DNA of 22,861 nucleotides from an uncultured Collinsella sp. (GTDB lineage: Bacteria; Actinomycetota; Coriobacteriia; Coriobacteriales; Coriobacteriaceae), in NCBI GenBank assembly GCA_902496275.1, contig CABVAC010000031.1, positions 1 to 22,861 of the forward strand. The letters are read 5' to 3'. The translations under genes were made by a program, and so were the position numbers. Of the stretch, positions 7,249 through 14,606 are shown piece after piece (the first letter of the stretch is position 1; each line of letters starts with the position of its first letter). The notes under the pieces were generated by a model. It was not told the DNA's origin, made no database searches, and saw only the letters and a program-made list of their open reading frames with translations.

Positions 7249-8379
7249 CTACTCGAGCGTACGCATGTACGCGGAGATGGCATCCAGGCCCTTCTGCAGG
7301 TCGTCGGTGTTATCGGAGTATGCATAGCCGATGCGCATGCTCTTGGGCTCCTCGAAGCAATCGCCCGGAGTGACGAGCACGCCGGACTTCTTAATCATGT
7401 CGATGCAGAACGTCCTGGAGTCGATGTCGTAGTCGTAATACACGAGCGCGGTGGTACCCGCCTCGGGCTTGACGAACGACAGGTGCGGCTCGCTCTCGAC
7501 CCACTTCTCCAGAACAGCAAGGTTCTGACGGACGATGCGACGGCTGCGCTCAAGGATCACGGAAGCGTTGCTCAGAATCAGCTCCGCCACCGTCTCGCTG
7601 AATATGCCAGCGGAAATCAGGTTGTAGTCACGATGCGAGAGCAGCGCGCGACGGAGCTCCGGGCTCTTGGTGACCGCCCAGCCCAGACGCAGGCCGGCGA
7701 ACGACCAGACCTTGGACATGGATGCGGTGACGACGGCCTTGTCGTACAGGTCGATCACGGACTCGCAGTATTCATCCGTCTGAGTAAGCAGACGGTAGAC
7801 CTCGTCGCAGAGCAGCCATGCGTCGTGTTTGCGCGCAACCTCGACAATCGCCTTGAGCGTATCGGTGTCGAGCAGGGCGCCCGTGGGGTTGTCCGGGTTA
7901 TTGATGCAGATGAGCTTGGTATCGTCGGTCACCAGGGCATCGAGCGCGTCGACGTCGACGTGGTAGCCGTTCTTGCGATCGAGCTGAAGAATATCGACCT
8001 TCGCGCCGCACATCTCGGGAATCGAGTAAAGCTGCTGGTAGGTGGGCTTGACGGAGACTACACGATCGCCCGGTTCGACAAGCGTGGAAATAACCAGGGA
8101 GTTGGCACCGGTCGCGCCGTGCGTGGGCACGATATGCCCGGGCTCGACCGTCTTATAGAGACGCGCGACCCCCTCGAGGAAGCCGGGCTGCCCCTCGATG
8201 TCTCCGTAGGTGAATCGGCGCGAGCACAGGCTATCGAGCCACGCCTTCTTGTCGGTGTTCGTAAGCTCGAACAGCTGGTCAAGCGTGAGGGAGTAGACGC
8301 ACGTCTCTGCAACGTTGTGGGTGCACTTGGTCTCCCACTCGTTCATCCACTGCTCGACAGCGAAATCCTTGATCTGCAT
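7249..8379 (-). CDS. PLP-dependent aminotransferase, class I/II (fold type I)
   Basis: Cytosolic PLP enzyme of 376 aa. Family landmarks are YGDIEGQPGFLEGVARLY (59-75), NNPDNPTG (160-167), D192 and Y195 for the cofactor, catalytic lysine K223 in SMSKVWSFAGLRLGW, and R349 (MRIGYA) for substrate carboxylate binding. The ATG follows AGGAAAGGAAACGACA. It is the second gene of an operon with the cyclodeaminase-family gene 24 bp upstream and ends at the 7198-7228 terminator. Substrate cannot be assigned. The class also contains beta-lyases and specialised enzymes such as capreomycidine synthase, so simple transamination is not certain. The partner gene suggests amino-acid breakdown or remodelling. 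Confidence 0.88.
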   Translation of the reverse strand: MQIKDFAVEQWMNEWETKCTHNVAETCVYSLTLDQLFELTNTDKKAWLDSLCSRRFTYGDIEGQPGFLEGVARLYKTVEPGHIVPTHGATGANSLVISTLVEPGDRVVSVKPTYQQLYSIPEMCGAKVDILQLDRKNGYHVDVDALDALVTDDTKLICINNPDNPTGALLDTDTLKAIVEVARKHDAWLLCDEVYRLLTQTDEYCESVIDLYDKAVVTASMSKVWSFAGLRLGWAVTKSPELRRALLSHRDYNLISAGIFSETVAELILSNASVILERSRRIVRQNLAVLEKWVESEPHLSFVKPEAGTTALVYYDYDIDSRTFCIDMIKKSGVLVTPGDCFEEPKSMRIGYAYSDNTDDLQKGLDAISAYMRTLE

Positions 8380-8403
8380 TGTCGTTTCCTTTCCTTGGCT
8401 TTC

Positions 8404-9435
8404 TTACAGTTCCACCACGGTGCCCAGCCCCGCCTCGACGGCGCGGTCGTAGGCGATTTTCGATGCCGAAAGGTCCTGAACGGCGATGCCCGACGTATCG
8501 AACACTGTCACCTGTTCGTCATCCGAACGCCCCGTAGCCGTACCGGCGATGACTTCGCCGAGCTCCGCTTTGATGTCCTCGGGCGTGATGGCACCCTCGG
8601 CAGCCGGAATCTCCAGCTCGCCGGACTCGACCGATTGCTCGCGGTCGTCGACGTAAACAGCGGCACGGGCGACAAGCGCCGAGGCGAGCTCCTGCTTGCC
8701 GGGCATGTCGGCACCGACGCAGGAGATATGCGTACCGGGGCGCACCCATGCATCGGGGATGATGGGCTTGGTCGCCGGCGTGATCGTCACGATGATGTCG
8801 GCCTCTGCCGCAGCACCTTGGCCGTCGGCCGTCGCCTCGATGGAATAGGTGGATGCCTCGCGAGCATGCTCGCAGGCGCCCAAGATATGGGCGACCTCGT
8901 CTCGCATGCGCTCGACGCGGACCTCGGGCGCGGCATCGGAAACCGGCTCCCACACCTTGACCTCGCTCACCTTGGGACAGGCGGCGAGCACGCCCGCCAC
9001 CATATAAGTGCTCATATGACCGGCACCCACAACAAGCAGTTTGGACGCATCCGCCCGAGCCAGCCACTTGGCACCGAGCGCAGCGGCGGCACCGGTGCGA
9101 AGTCCAGTGACGGCGGAGGCATTGAGCAGCGCCAACGGCTCGCCCGTCGCGTTGTCGCACAGCAGCGTGGTGCCAAAGATCTCGGGCAGCCCCTTTTTAG
9201 GATTCTGAGAGAACCAAGCGGTGAGCTTGAGGCCGAAGAGGCCGCTTCCCGCCAACTCGCCCGAGCGGATATCCATATCGGCCACGCCGGGTTCGAACTG
9301 CTCATATACCATCGGCCACGCAACACCCTTGCCCGTTGCCTTCTGGCGATATGCCTCCTCCACGGCAGCGATTGCATCCTCGATTGTCAGCACCTTGGAA
9401 ACTTCCTCGGCCGAAAGCACCACCATCTGCCCCAT
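8404..9435 (-). CDS. Ornithine cyclodeaminase / mu-crystallin family protein
   Basis: NAD(P)-binding enzyme of 343 aa. Known family activities include ornithine to proline plus ammonia, alanine dehydrogenase, and imine reduction or dehydrogenation of amino-acid derivatives. The Rossmann motif is LLVVGAGHMSTYMVAGV, about residues 133-149, where most relatives have GxGxQA/S. Other conserved stretches are LNASAVTGLRTGAAAALGAKWLA, SCVGADMPGKQEL and TVFDTSGIAVQDL. ATG 9435 has GGAG 5 nt upstream. The ATG at 9438 is only 2 nt from it and less likely. It is the first gene of an operon with the aminotransferase, under the promoter at 9471-9499, and divergent from a PucR regulator. The exact substrate is unknown. 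Confidence 0.88.
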   Translation of the reverse strand: MGQMVVLSAEEVSKVLTIEDAIAAVEEAYRQKATGKGVAWPMVYEQFEPGVADMDIRSGELAGSGLFGLKLTAWFSQNPKKGLPEIFGTTLLCDNATGEPLALLNASAVTGLRTGAAAALGAKWLARADASKLLVVGAGHMSTYMVAGVLAACPKVSEVKVWEPVSDAAPEVRVERMRDEVAHILGACEHAREASTYSIEATADGQGAAAEADIIVTITPATKPIIPDAWVRPGTHISCVGADMPGKQELASALVARAAVYVDDREQSVESGELEIPAAEGAITPEDIKAELGEVIAGTATGRSDDEQVTVFDTSGIAVQDLSASKIAYDRAVEAGLGTVVEL

Positions 9436-9447
9436 CATCGCTCCTTT

Positions 9448-9499
9448 CAGTGAAAGCTTTACGTTGCTTCACTGTACGGTTTAGTAACGATGCCGCCAA
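9448..9499 (-). promoter_or_regulatory. Promoter and overlapping operator-like palindrome of the cyclodeaminase/aminotransferase operon
   Basis: On the minus strand TTGGCG (9494-9499), a 17-bp spacer and TACAGT (9471-9476) form a good vegetative-type promoter. CAGTGAA (9448-9454) and TTCACTG (9468-9474) form a perfect 7-bp inverted repeat with a 13-bp centre, extended by GC on each side with a bulge. It covers the -10 box and start point, where a regulator would block or modulate initiation. The divergent PucR-family protein is the obvious candidate, by inference. The AT-rich remainder to 9652 should hold the pucR-like promoter, but I could not choose one. Confidence 0.6.
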
Positions 9500-9652
9500 G
9501 GATCATTTCTTGTTGGAATCTACAACAATTCTCGATCTGATTTTTCGTTCTATCAGCAGGTATTTGAACTATTTATCGCATCAAAGGCATACGGATGTGC
9601 GATTATCCTATTTGTATAGGTACTTATTGTAATTATTTACAAGGTGATGCTG

Positions 9653-10834
9653 ATGCTATACACCATCTCGGACTTCTCACGGGAATATGAGGGGTCAGTC
9701 CGTCTAATCGCCGGCAGCGATGGCGTCTCGCGTGCCGTCTCTGGCGTCGGGATCCTCGATTATGAACTCATGCCCGGCCTCAAGAACAAGTACCAGCGCG
9801 TCAACTTCAGCTCAGACGAGATCATCCTCAGCACTTTCCTCTATGCGAAGGACGACCCGTACCTCATCACTGAAGCCGTGAAATACCTCGTCGCCAAGGG
9901 AACGAGCGGTCTCATCATCAAAAACGTCCTGCACATCCCGATTCCCGACCAAGCCATCCGCTACGCCAACGCGCGGCACTACCCGGTCTTTCTCACGACC
10001 GACGACTCACTGTTCTTTGACAGCGTCATCTATGAGGTCAAACGGCATATCGAGCAGCTCGCGTCCATCGACTTCGCGCAGCGCGAGATCGATGCCCTGA
10101 GGACAGACGTATCGCCCGAGTCCATCTGCCGACGCATCCGAGGTCTCAACCCGTCATTTCTGGACGAAGCGGTCGCCCTGTTCGCATCGTTTGCAGAGCC
10201 CCTCGACCCGCGTACGTTTTTGCAAATCGAACGTCTCTGTGCAAAATCGACCCTCGCCGGATGCCACAACATGCTGGCACCCTACGACGGAGGTTTGTTA
10301 TTCGTAGCGACAAGTGACTCGGAACAGACGCTCGATGTAGAGCGAATCGTGCAGGCGCTCACGGAGCTCATCGAGGCTAGCGACATCGATGGCGGAGCGG
10401 AAGGGCTCGGCATCAGCGATATTCTGTTTGGAGACGAGGCGGTGGCGCAGGCGATCTCGCAGGCGATTTACGCACAGCGCCTATCTTGTCAACGAGCCGA
10501 GGGTCCCGTGCGCTATACGCAGCTCGGCATCCTGAGAACCGTGATGCCTTTTGCGGAAACCCCGGAGATGCGATCGTTCTCGGAGGCGATTCTCTCGCCG
10601 ATACGCGAGCACGACAGTGAGCATGGCAGCGAACTGGAATCCACGCTCGCTGCATTCATCGAGAACGGCCGACGTATCGAGCAAACCGCCAAGCAGACTG
10701 GCCAGCACCCGAACACGATTCGATATCGCCTCGATAAGGTGACAGTTCTCACCGGACTGAGCTACAAATGCGCCCCGGAGATGGAGCAGCTGTCGCTCGC
10801 CTACGCAATCGAACGCGCTCGCTCGCTTCAGTAA
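9653..10834 (+). CDS. PucR-family transcriptional regulator
   Basis: Regulator of 393 aa with the PucR layout: an N-terminal purine-catabolism-type sensory domain (about 1-125, LYTISDFSREYEGSVRLIAG...) and a C-terminal helix-turn-helix (about 328-370, AAFIENGRRIEQTAKQTG...NTIRYRLDKV). Family members usually sense small metabolites and activate or repress adjacent catabolic genes. It is divergent from the cyclodeaminase/aminotransferase operon, so it probably controls it. ATG 9653 is preferred because AAGGTGA lies at suitable distance. GTG 9644 and ATG 9647 are in frame but sit on or next to that ribosome-binding site. It converges with the next gene, leaving only 18 bp and no clear terminator. 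Confidence 0.9.
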   Translation: MLYTISDFSREYEGSVRLIAGSDGVSRAVSGVGILDYELMPGLKNKYQRVNFSSDEIILSTFLYAKDDPYLITEAVKYLVAKGTSGLIIKNVLHIPIPDQAIRYANARHYPVFLTTDDSLFFDSVIYEVKRHIEQLASIDFAQREIDALRTDVSPESICRRIRGLNPSFLDEAVALFASFAEPLDPRTFLQIERLCAKSTLAGCHNMLAPYDGGLLFVATSDSEQTLDVERIVQALTELIEASDIDGGAEGLGISDILFGDEAVAQAISQAIYAQRLSCQRAEGPVRYTQLGILRTVMPFAETPEMRSFSEAILSPIREHDSEHGSELESTLAAFIENGRRIEQTAKQTGQHPNTIRYRLDKVTVLTGLSYKCAPEMEQLSLAYAIERARSLQ

Positions 10835-10852
10835 GCCCACCCCGCCTTGAGG

Positions 10853-11587
10853 TTAGGAGCGGCGGGCACGGAGCTTTTCGTAGCCTTCAGCGAAGAAGGC
10901 GACCGTGGCGGCGTCGGCCTCGGCGGCGTCGGCCTCGGTTGCGGGGACCACGCCGTGCTCGTCGCTCACCAGGAACAAGGCGCCCTTGAGCTGTGCGGGA
11001 ATATCTACGCGCGTGACCGGGATGCCCTTGGTCTGGGCCAGCTGCTCAATGAGCGTCGCCGTGCCGCACAGGCACTCGTCCGCTGGCGCCACAAAGGCAA
11101 GCTCGCCGTTATCGACGGCGGCGAGCAGCTCGGGCGCCACGCCGGTTTCGTCGGCCTCGGAGCGGGCCTCGGCGGAGCGGGCACGTAGCGCCTTGGCCGA
11201 CGTATCGGCGAGCGGCTCGTACTCCCCCACCGTCATGGCGGCGTTGCCGTTAACGTCGATCACTAGCATGAGTACGCCGTCGTGCGCAGTGTAATCGCCC
11301 TCGGCAAGCGACCACTCAACGTGCTGCTTGGCCCAACTGAGCATGTTATGGGTAAGCGGCTCGCCCTGCACCAAGCGCTCGGACAGCGCACGAATGTGGC
11401 GGTTGAGCATGGGCACCTTTTTGTTGGACATGCGCCAGCGGCAGATAAGCGCGGGCTTGTCGAGCGTAAACTTCTCGACCGCCTCCTGATTGGCGCAAAA
11501 GTCCTCGTACGCACGCTGATCCTCGGCATTGCCAAACAGCTCGGCATCATCAATCTGGGGCATGGTCATACCTTTCGTGTTAGTCAT
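10853..11587 (-). CDS. Conserved-looking protein of unknown function
   Basis: I do not recognise this 244-aa protein. It is soluble, with no signal peptide or membrane segment. The N-terminal half has an Arg/Lys-rich helix-like stretch (CRWRMSNKKVPMLNRHIRAL, about 49-68) and a strand-rich part (GVLMLVIDVNGNAAM). The C-terminal third is Ala/Asp/Glu-rich. Codon use and composition match the neighbours, so it is very likely real. ATG 11587 has AGAGGACGGA upstream, while in-frame ATG 11563 has AAAGG 7 nt upstream. If the TATAAG at 11596-11601 is the -10 box, the 11563 start is the better one. It follows the purH terminator on the same strand and is probably transcribed alone. Confidence 0.75.
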   Translation of the reverse strand: MTNTKGMTMPQIDDAELFGNAEDQRAYEDFCANQEAVEKFTLDKPALICRWRMSNKKVPMLNRHIRALSERLVQGEPLTHNMLSWAKQHVEWSLAEGDYTAHDGVLMLVIDVNGNAAMTVGEYEPLADTSAKALRARSAEARSEADETGVAPELLAAVDNGELAFVAPADECLCGTATLIEQLAQTKGIPVTRVDIPAQLKGALFLVSDEHGVVPATEADAAEADAATVAFFAEGYEKLRARRS

Positions 11588-11604
11588 TCCGTCCTCTTAT
11601 ACCA

Positions 11605-11639
11605 AAAAGACGGCCCTCCAAACGGAGCGACCGTCTTTT
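11605..11639 (-). terminator. Intrinsic terminator of purH
   Basis: AAAAGACGG (11605-11613) pairs with CCGTCTTTT (11631-11639), with an inner CTCC-AAAC-GGAG stem. On the minus strand it is followed by TTTTTGG-like sequence. It lies 30 bp after the purH stop and just upstream of the next minus-strand gene. The symmetry would allow it to work on both strands. Confidence 0.85.
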
Positions 11640-11668
11640 GCAGAGATTATTTTGTTTCGGGGCGAAAC

Positions 11669-13276
11669 TTAGTGCCTAAAGTGGCGGGCGCCGGTAAAGA
11701 CCATAGCAATATTGTGCTCGTTGCAGGCCTGGATGCTTTCGTCGTCGCGCTTGGAGCCGCCGGGCTGGATGATGCAGGTCACGCCGTGTGCAGCAAGCAC
11801 GTCGACGTTGTCGCGGAACGGGAAGAACGCGTCGCTTGCACAGGCAAAGCCGCCCTTCTCCACGCCCTCGCGCTCGCAGAAGTCCTCGGCGCGCTCGCAG
11901 GCAAGTAGCGCAGAGTCAACGCGGTTAGGCTGACCCGGGCCCATGCCAATGCCGGCCTTACCCTTGGAGACCAGGATGGCGTTGGACTTAACGCCCTTGC
12001 AGACCTTCCAGGCAAACTCGAGCTCGGCCATCTCGGCGTCGGTGGGCTTGCGGTCGGTGGGGAACGTAAAGGTCGCGGGATCCTCGGTCACGTGGTCGAC
12101 CTCCTGCACCAGCATGCCGCCGTCGACGGAGCGCAGCTCCACCTGAGCGCCGTGGTCCACGCCGCCGGTCGCCAACACGCGCAGGTTGGGGCGCTTGGCC
12201 ATGCGCTCGAGCGCCTCGGCGGTGTAGCTCGGGGCGATGATGACCTCGACGAACTGCTTGTTCTGATCGGCAAAGTGCTCAACCAGATCAAAGGGAACCT
12301 CGCGGTTGCAGGCGATGATGCCGCCGAAGGCGCTTTTGGGATCGCAGGCAAAAGCGCGGTCGTAGGCAGCCGTGATGTCCTCGGCAACGGCGGAACCGCA
12401 GGGGTTCTGGTGCTTGAGGATTACGCAGGCCGGCTCGTCGAACTCGCGGACCAGGTTCCAAGCGGCGTCGGCATCCAGATAGTTGTTGTAGCTGAGCGGC
12501 TTGCCCTGGATCTGCTTGGAGCCCACGAGCGGGAACTGCGAGCTCGCGGTGTTCTCGCAGCCCTCGGCAAAGCGATAGACTGTGGCTTTCTGCTGCGGGT
12601 TCTCGCCATAGCGCAGGTCGTCGACCTTCTCCAGCGAAATCTCGAGCTTGGCAGAGGTGTCCGCCACGTCGCTTGCCTGGGCGGCGAGCCAGCGGGAGAT
12701 GGCCGTGTCGTAGGCGGCGGTGGTCTGGTAGACCTTCACCTGCAGGCGACGACGGGTGGAAAGCGTGGTGCAGCCACCGGTCTCGTGCATCTCGGCCAGG
12801 ACGGCATCATAGTCGGCCGGGTCGGAAATGACGGTAACGCTCGTGGCGTTCTTGGCGGCAGAGCGCAGCATGGAGGGGCCACCGATGTCGATGTGCTCGA
12901 TGGCGTCCGCGAAGGTGACCTCGGGGTTGGCGACGGTCTTCTCGAACTCGTACAGGTTGACGACGACCAGATCGATCAGCTTAATGCCGTGCTGAGCCGC
13001 CTCCTGCATGTGTTGCTCGGAATCGCGGCGGGCCAGCAGCGCGCCATGAACCTTGGGGTGCAGGGTCTTAACGCGGCCGTCCATCATCTCGGGATAGCCC
13101 GTGAACTCCTCGATGGGGGTTACGGGAACGCCCGCGTCCTCGATGGCACGAGCCGTGCCGCCCGTAGAGATGATCTCGACGCCAAAGTCGTCAACCAGCG
13201 TCCGTGCGAAATCGACGACGCCCGTCTTATCGGTAACCGAGATCAACGCGCGTGCGATCTTCACATCAGATCCCAT
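11669..13276 (-). CDS. purH: Bifunctional AICAR formyltransferase / IMP cyclohydrolase
   Basis: The last two steps of de novo purine synthesis: AICAR + 10-formyl-THF to FAICAR, then closure to IMP. At 535 aa it has the normal length and both domains. The N-terminal MGS-like cyclohydrolase spans about 1-200 (STGGTARAIEDAG, GRVKTLHPKVHGALL at 68-81, IDIGGPSMLRSAAKN). The C-terminal transformylase has RYGENPQQ (222-229), catalytic-type K288-H289 in LKHQNPCG, ASDAFFPF (480-487) and the closing GARHFRH. The ATG follows AGGAGG with 5-nt spacing. It appears monocistronic, ends at 11605-11639, and has no purine-pathway neighbour here. No frameshift is seen. Confidence 0.97.
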   Translation of the reverse strand: MGSDVKIARALISVTDKTGVVDFARTLVDDFGVEIISTGGTARAIEDAGVPVTPIEEFTGYPEMMDGRVKTLHPKVHGALLARRDSEQHMQEAAQHGIKLIDLVVVNLYEFEKTVANPEVTFADAIEHIDIGGPSMLRSAAKNATSVTVISDPADYDAVLAEMHETGGCTTLSTRRRLQVKVYQTTAAYDTAISRWLAAQASDVADTSAKLEISLEKVDDLRYGENPQQKATVYRFAEGCENTASSQFPLVGSKQIQGKPLSYNNYLDADAAWNLVREFDEPACVILKHQNPCGSAVAEDITAAYDRAFACDPKSAFGGIIACNREVPFDLVEHFADQNKQFVEVIIAPSYTAEALERMAKRPNLRVLATGGVDHGAQVELRSVDGGMLVQEVDHVTEDPATFTFPTDRKPTDAEMAELEFAWKVCKGVKSNAILVSKGKAGIGMGPGQPNRVDSALLACERAEDFCEREGVEKGGFACASDAFFPFRDNVDVLAAHGVTCIIQPGGSKRDDESIQACNEHNIAMVFTGARHFRH

Positions 13277-13553
13277 GCAGTCCTCCTGTCTGGTACGCCG
13301 CCGTGCTCTGTGAGTCGGTGATACGTCGATCTGCAGCGCTCGCGCAGCGGCATTGAAAATACTGATTTAATGTAGCGCATCGAGCGCATCGATGCACCCC
13401 GCAACGGGCGCATGTGCAGAAAAAGTTTGCGAGCGGAGGGGATGGGCACGGCACTGGGCACGGTGAGTTCATGGAACACAGGGGCACCATAATTTGATGC
13501 CAATGGCGTGGTAGAACTGTGCTCGATATGCATCCGCAAAAGAAAGAGGCACC
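13277..13553. promoter_or_regulatory. Divergent intergenic region between purH and the acetyltransferase gene
   Basis: This 277-bp region must hold both promoters, but none is convincing. GCGCATCGA occurs twice in tandem (13375-13383 and 13384-13392), and GCATCGA (13377-13383) forms an inverted repeat with TCGATGC (13389-13395), a possible operator. I looked for a ZTP (pfl) riboswitch in the purH leader and did not see its conserved core. Confidence 0.35.
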
Positions 13554-14195
13554 ATGGTCTCGCGGGTTCTCTACCGACCGTTTGATACCGAAGACTTCGA
13601 CGCCATCGCGCTGATTCTGCAACAGCTTTGGCATAACAATTCGGATAACGATGAGTACAACCGCCTTGAGGCCGCGTGCGACCTCGCCTATTGCCTTTCG
13701 TCATCGACGTTTTCGCAGGTTGCCGTAATCGACGGTCAGGCGCGTGGCATTTCGCTCGCGCGTGCGGGGCAAAGCTCCGGCGCCACCATCAAGGAACATT
13801 GGATGGATGCCGAACGCGCGCTGCTTTCGCAGATGCGCGAGCTGGAGCCCGATGCCTGCGCCGAGTATCTCTCGTTTGTACGCGCAACCATCCGAACCAA
13901 CAACCGTTTGCTCGAAAGCAGCCCGTTGCCGCACGACAACGAGGTTACGCTGCTTGCCGTAGATCGCGATGTCCACGGCCTGGGCGTTGGCTCGGTTTTG
14001 CTTGATGCCGCGGTCTCGCACCTGTCCTCGCTTGGAGCGACGAGGGCGCACCTGTACACCGACTCCGACTGCTCGTGGAAGTTCTACGAGTTGCACGGCT
14101 TTAAGCGCACTGCCACGCACCGCGCCAACCGCGAAGAGCGCCGTCACGACATGCCGCGCGAAAGCTTCCTCTACGAGCTCGATCTAACAGCCTAA
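13554..14195 (+). CDS. GNAT-family N-acetyltransferase
   Basis: Protein of 213 aa with the acetyl-CoA-binding GNAT core in its C-terminal half. Motif A is about 132-160 (LLAVDRDVHGLGVGSVLLDAAV), with the pyrophosphate loop HGLGVG at 141-146. Motif B is about 168-186 (YTDSDCSWKFYELHGFKR), the classical region where the conserved Tyr follows. The N-terminal half (1-125) is less conserved and probably shapes the acceptor site. The ATG follows AAAGAGGCACC. The substrate is unknown; small molecules or protein N-termini are both possible. It is divergent from purH, and no clear terminator follows directly. Confidence 0.88.
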   Translation: MVSRVLYRPFDTEDFDAIALILQQLWHNNSDNDEYNRLEAACDLAYCLSSSTFSQVAVIDGQARGISLARAGQSSGATIKEHWMDAERALLSQMRELEPDACAEYLSFVRATIRTNNRLLESSPLPHDNEVTLLAVDRDVHGLGVGSVLLDAAVSHLSSLGATRAHLYTDSDCSWKFYELHGFKRTATHRANREERRHDMPRESFLYELDLTA

Positions 14196-14214
14196 ACCCG
14201 GCAGCCATACCTAG

Positions 14215-14237
14215 TCATTTAAGTCTGTCCCCAATGA
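14215..14237. repeat. REP-like motif
   Basis: The complementary strand of 14220-14233 reads TGGGGACAGACTTA, close to the cores at 3168-3180 and 16675-16689. TCATT (14215-14219) and AATGA (14233-14237) form short inverted ends. No transposase is nearby. Confidence 0.35.
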
Positions 14238-14265
14238 GTAGCCTTGGTGGTCTGCAAATAGCTGT

Positions 14266-14491
14266 GGTCAAAAAACATCAAATATGAGTACTGCTACCTT
14301 TTTAGTAGCAGCAACTTGGGGCATTTTTGATGCTTGTAGGCATGACGACCAGCTGCACGAGCTGACGTAGCTCCTCAAATGTTCAATAAAATGGGCTCCT
14401 AACGAGAAGTGCTCTCATTAGGAACCCATTATTATGTGCAAACATATGTGACCAACGCAGCAACAGTACTCATATTTGGCATTTTTTGTCC
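14266..14491. mobile_element. MITE-like element bounded by 28-bp inverted repeats
   Basis: Bases 14266-14293 and the reverse complement of 14464-14491 agree at 24 of 28 positions, including 15 identical bases at the inner end (CAAATATGAGTACTG). The 226-bp segment is AT-rich compared with its surroundings and has no credible gene. It contains hairpins CATCAAA (14276-14282) / TTTGATG (14326-14332), CTGCTAC (14291-14297) / GTAGCAG (14305-14311), and the hairpin at 14390-14430. No clear target-site duplication is visible. Alternatives are the remains of an insertion sequence or a structured RNA gene. Confidence 0.5.
14390..14430 (-). terminator. Terminator-like hairpin inside the MITE-like element
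   Basis: AATGGG-C-TCCTAA (14390-14402) pairs with TTAGGA-A-CCCATT (14418-14430), one mismatch. On the minus strand it is followed by TTATTG, so it could end the DUF2207 transcript, about 180 bp beyond its stop. Between 14492 and 14606 I see no gene or clear signal. Confidence 0.45.
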
Positions 14492-14606
14492 ACTGCCCCT
14501 TGCGCGAAGGTCCGCAGCGGAAAGTTTGACCCGTTTCGATGCAAAAAAATGGGATGAATCTTCCCTGGCAACCGCCCAGAAAGATCCACCCCAAAGCAAG
14601 CGCTCG

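Noticed and set aside
7483..9453. A 656-codon plus-strand frame
   Set aside because: It is an antisense shadow spanning two minus-strand enzymes and their short gap, with no recognisable domain.
12092..13321. A 409-codon plus-strand frame
   Set aside because: It is a shadow of purH, whose motifs are complete on the other strand.
13277..13553. ZTP (pfl) riboswitch in the purH leader
   Set aside because: The conserved core and pseudoknot partners are not visible on the minus strand.
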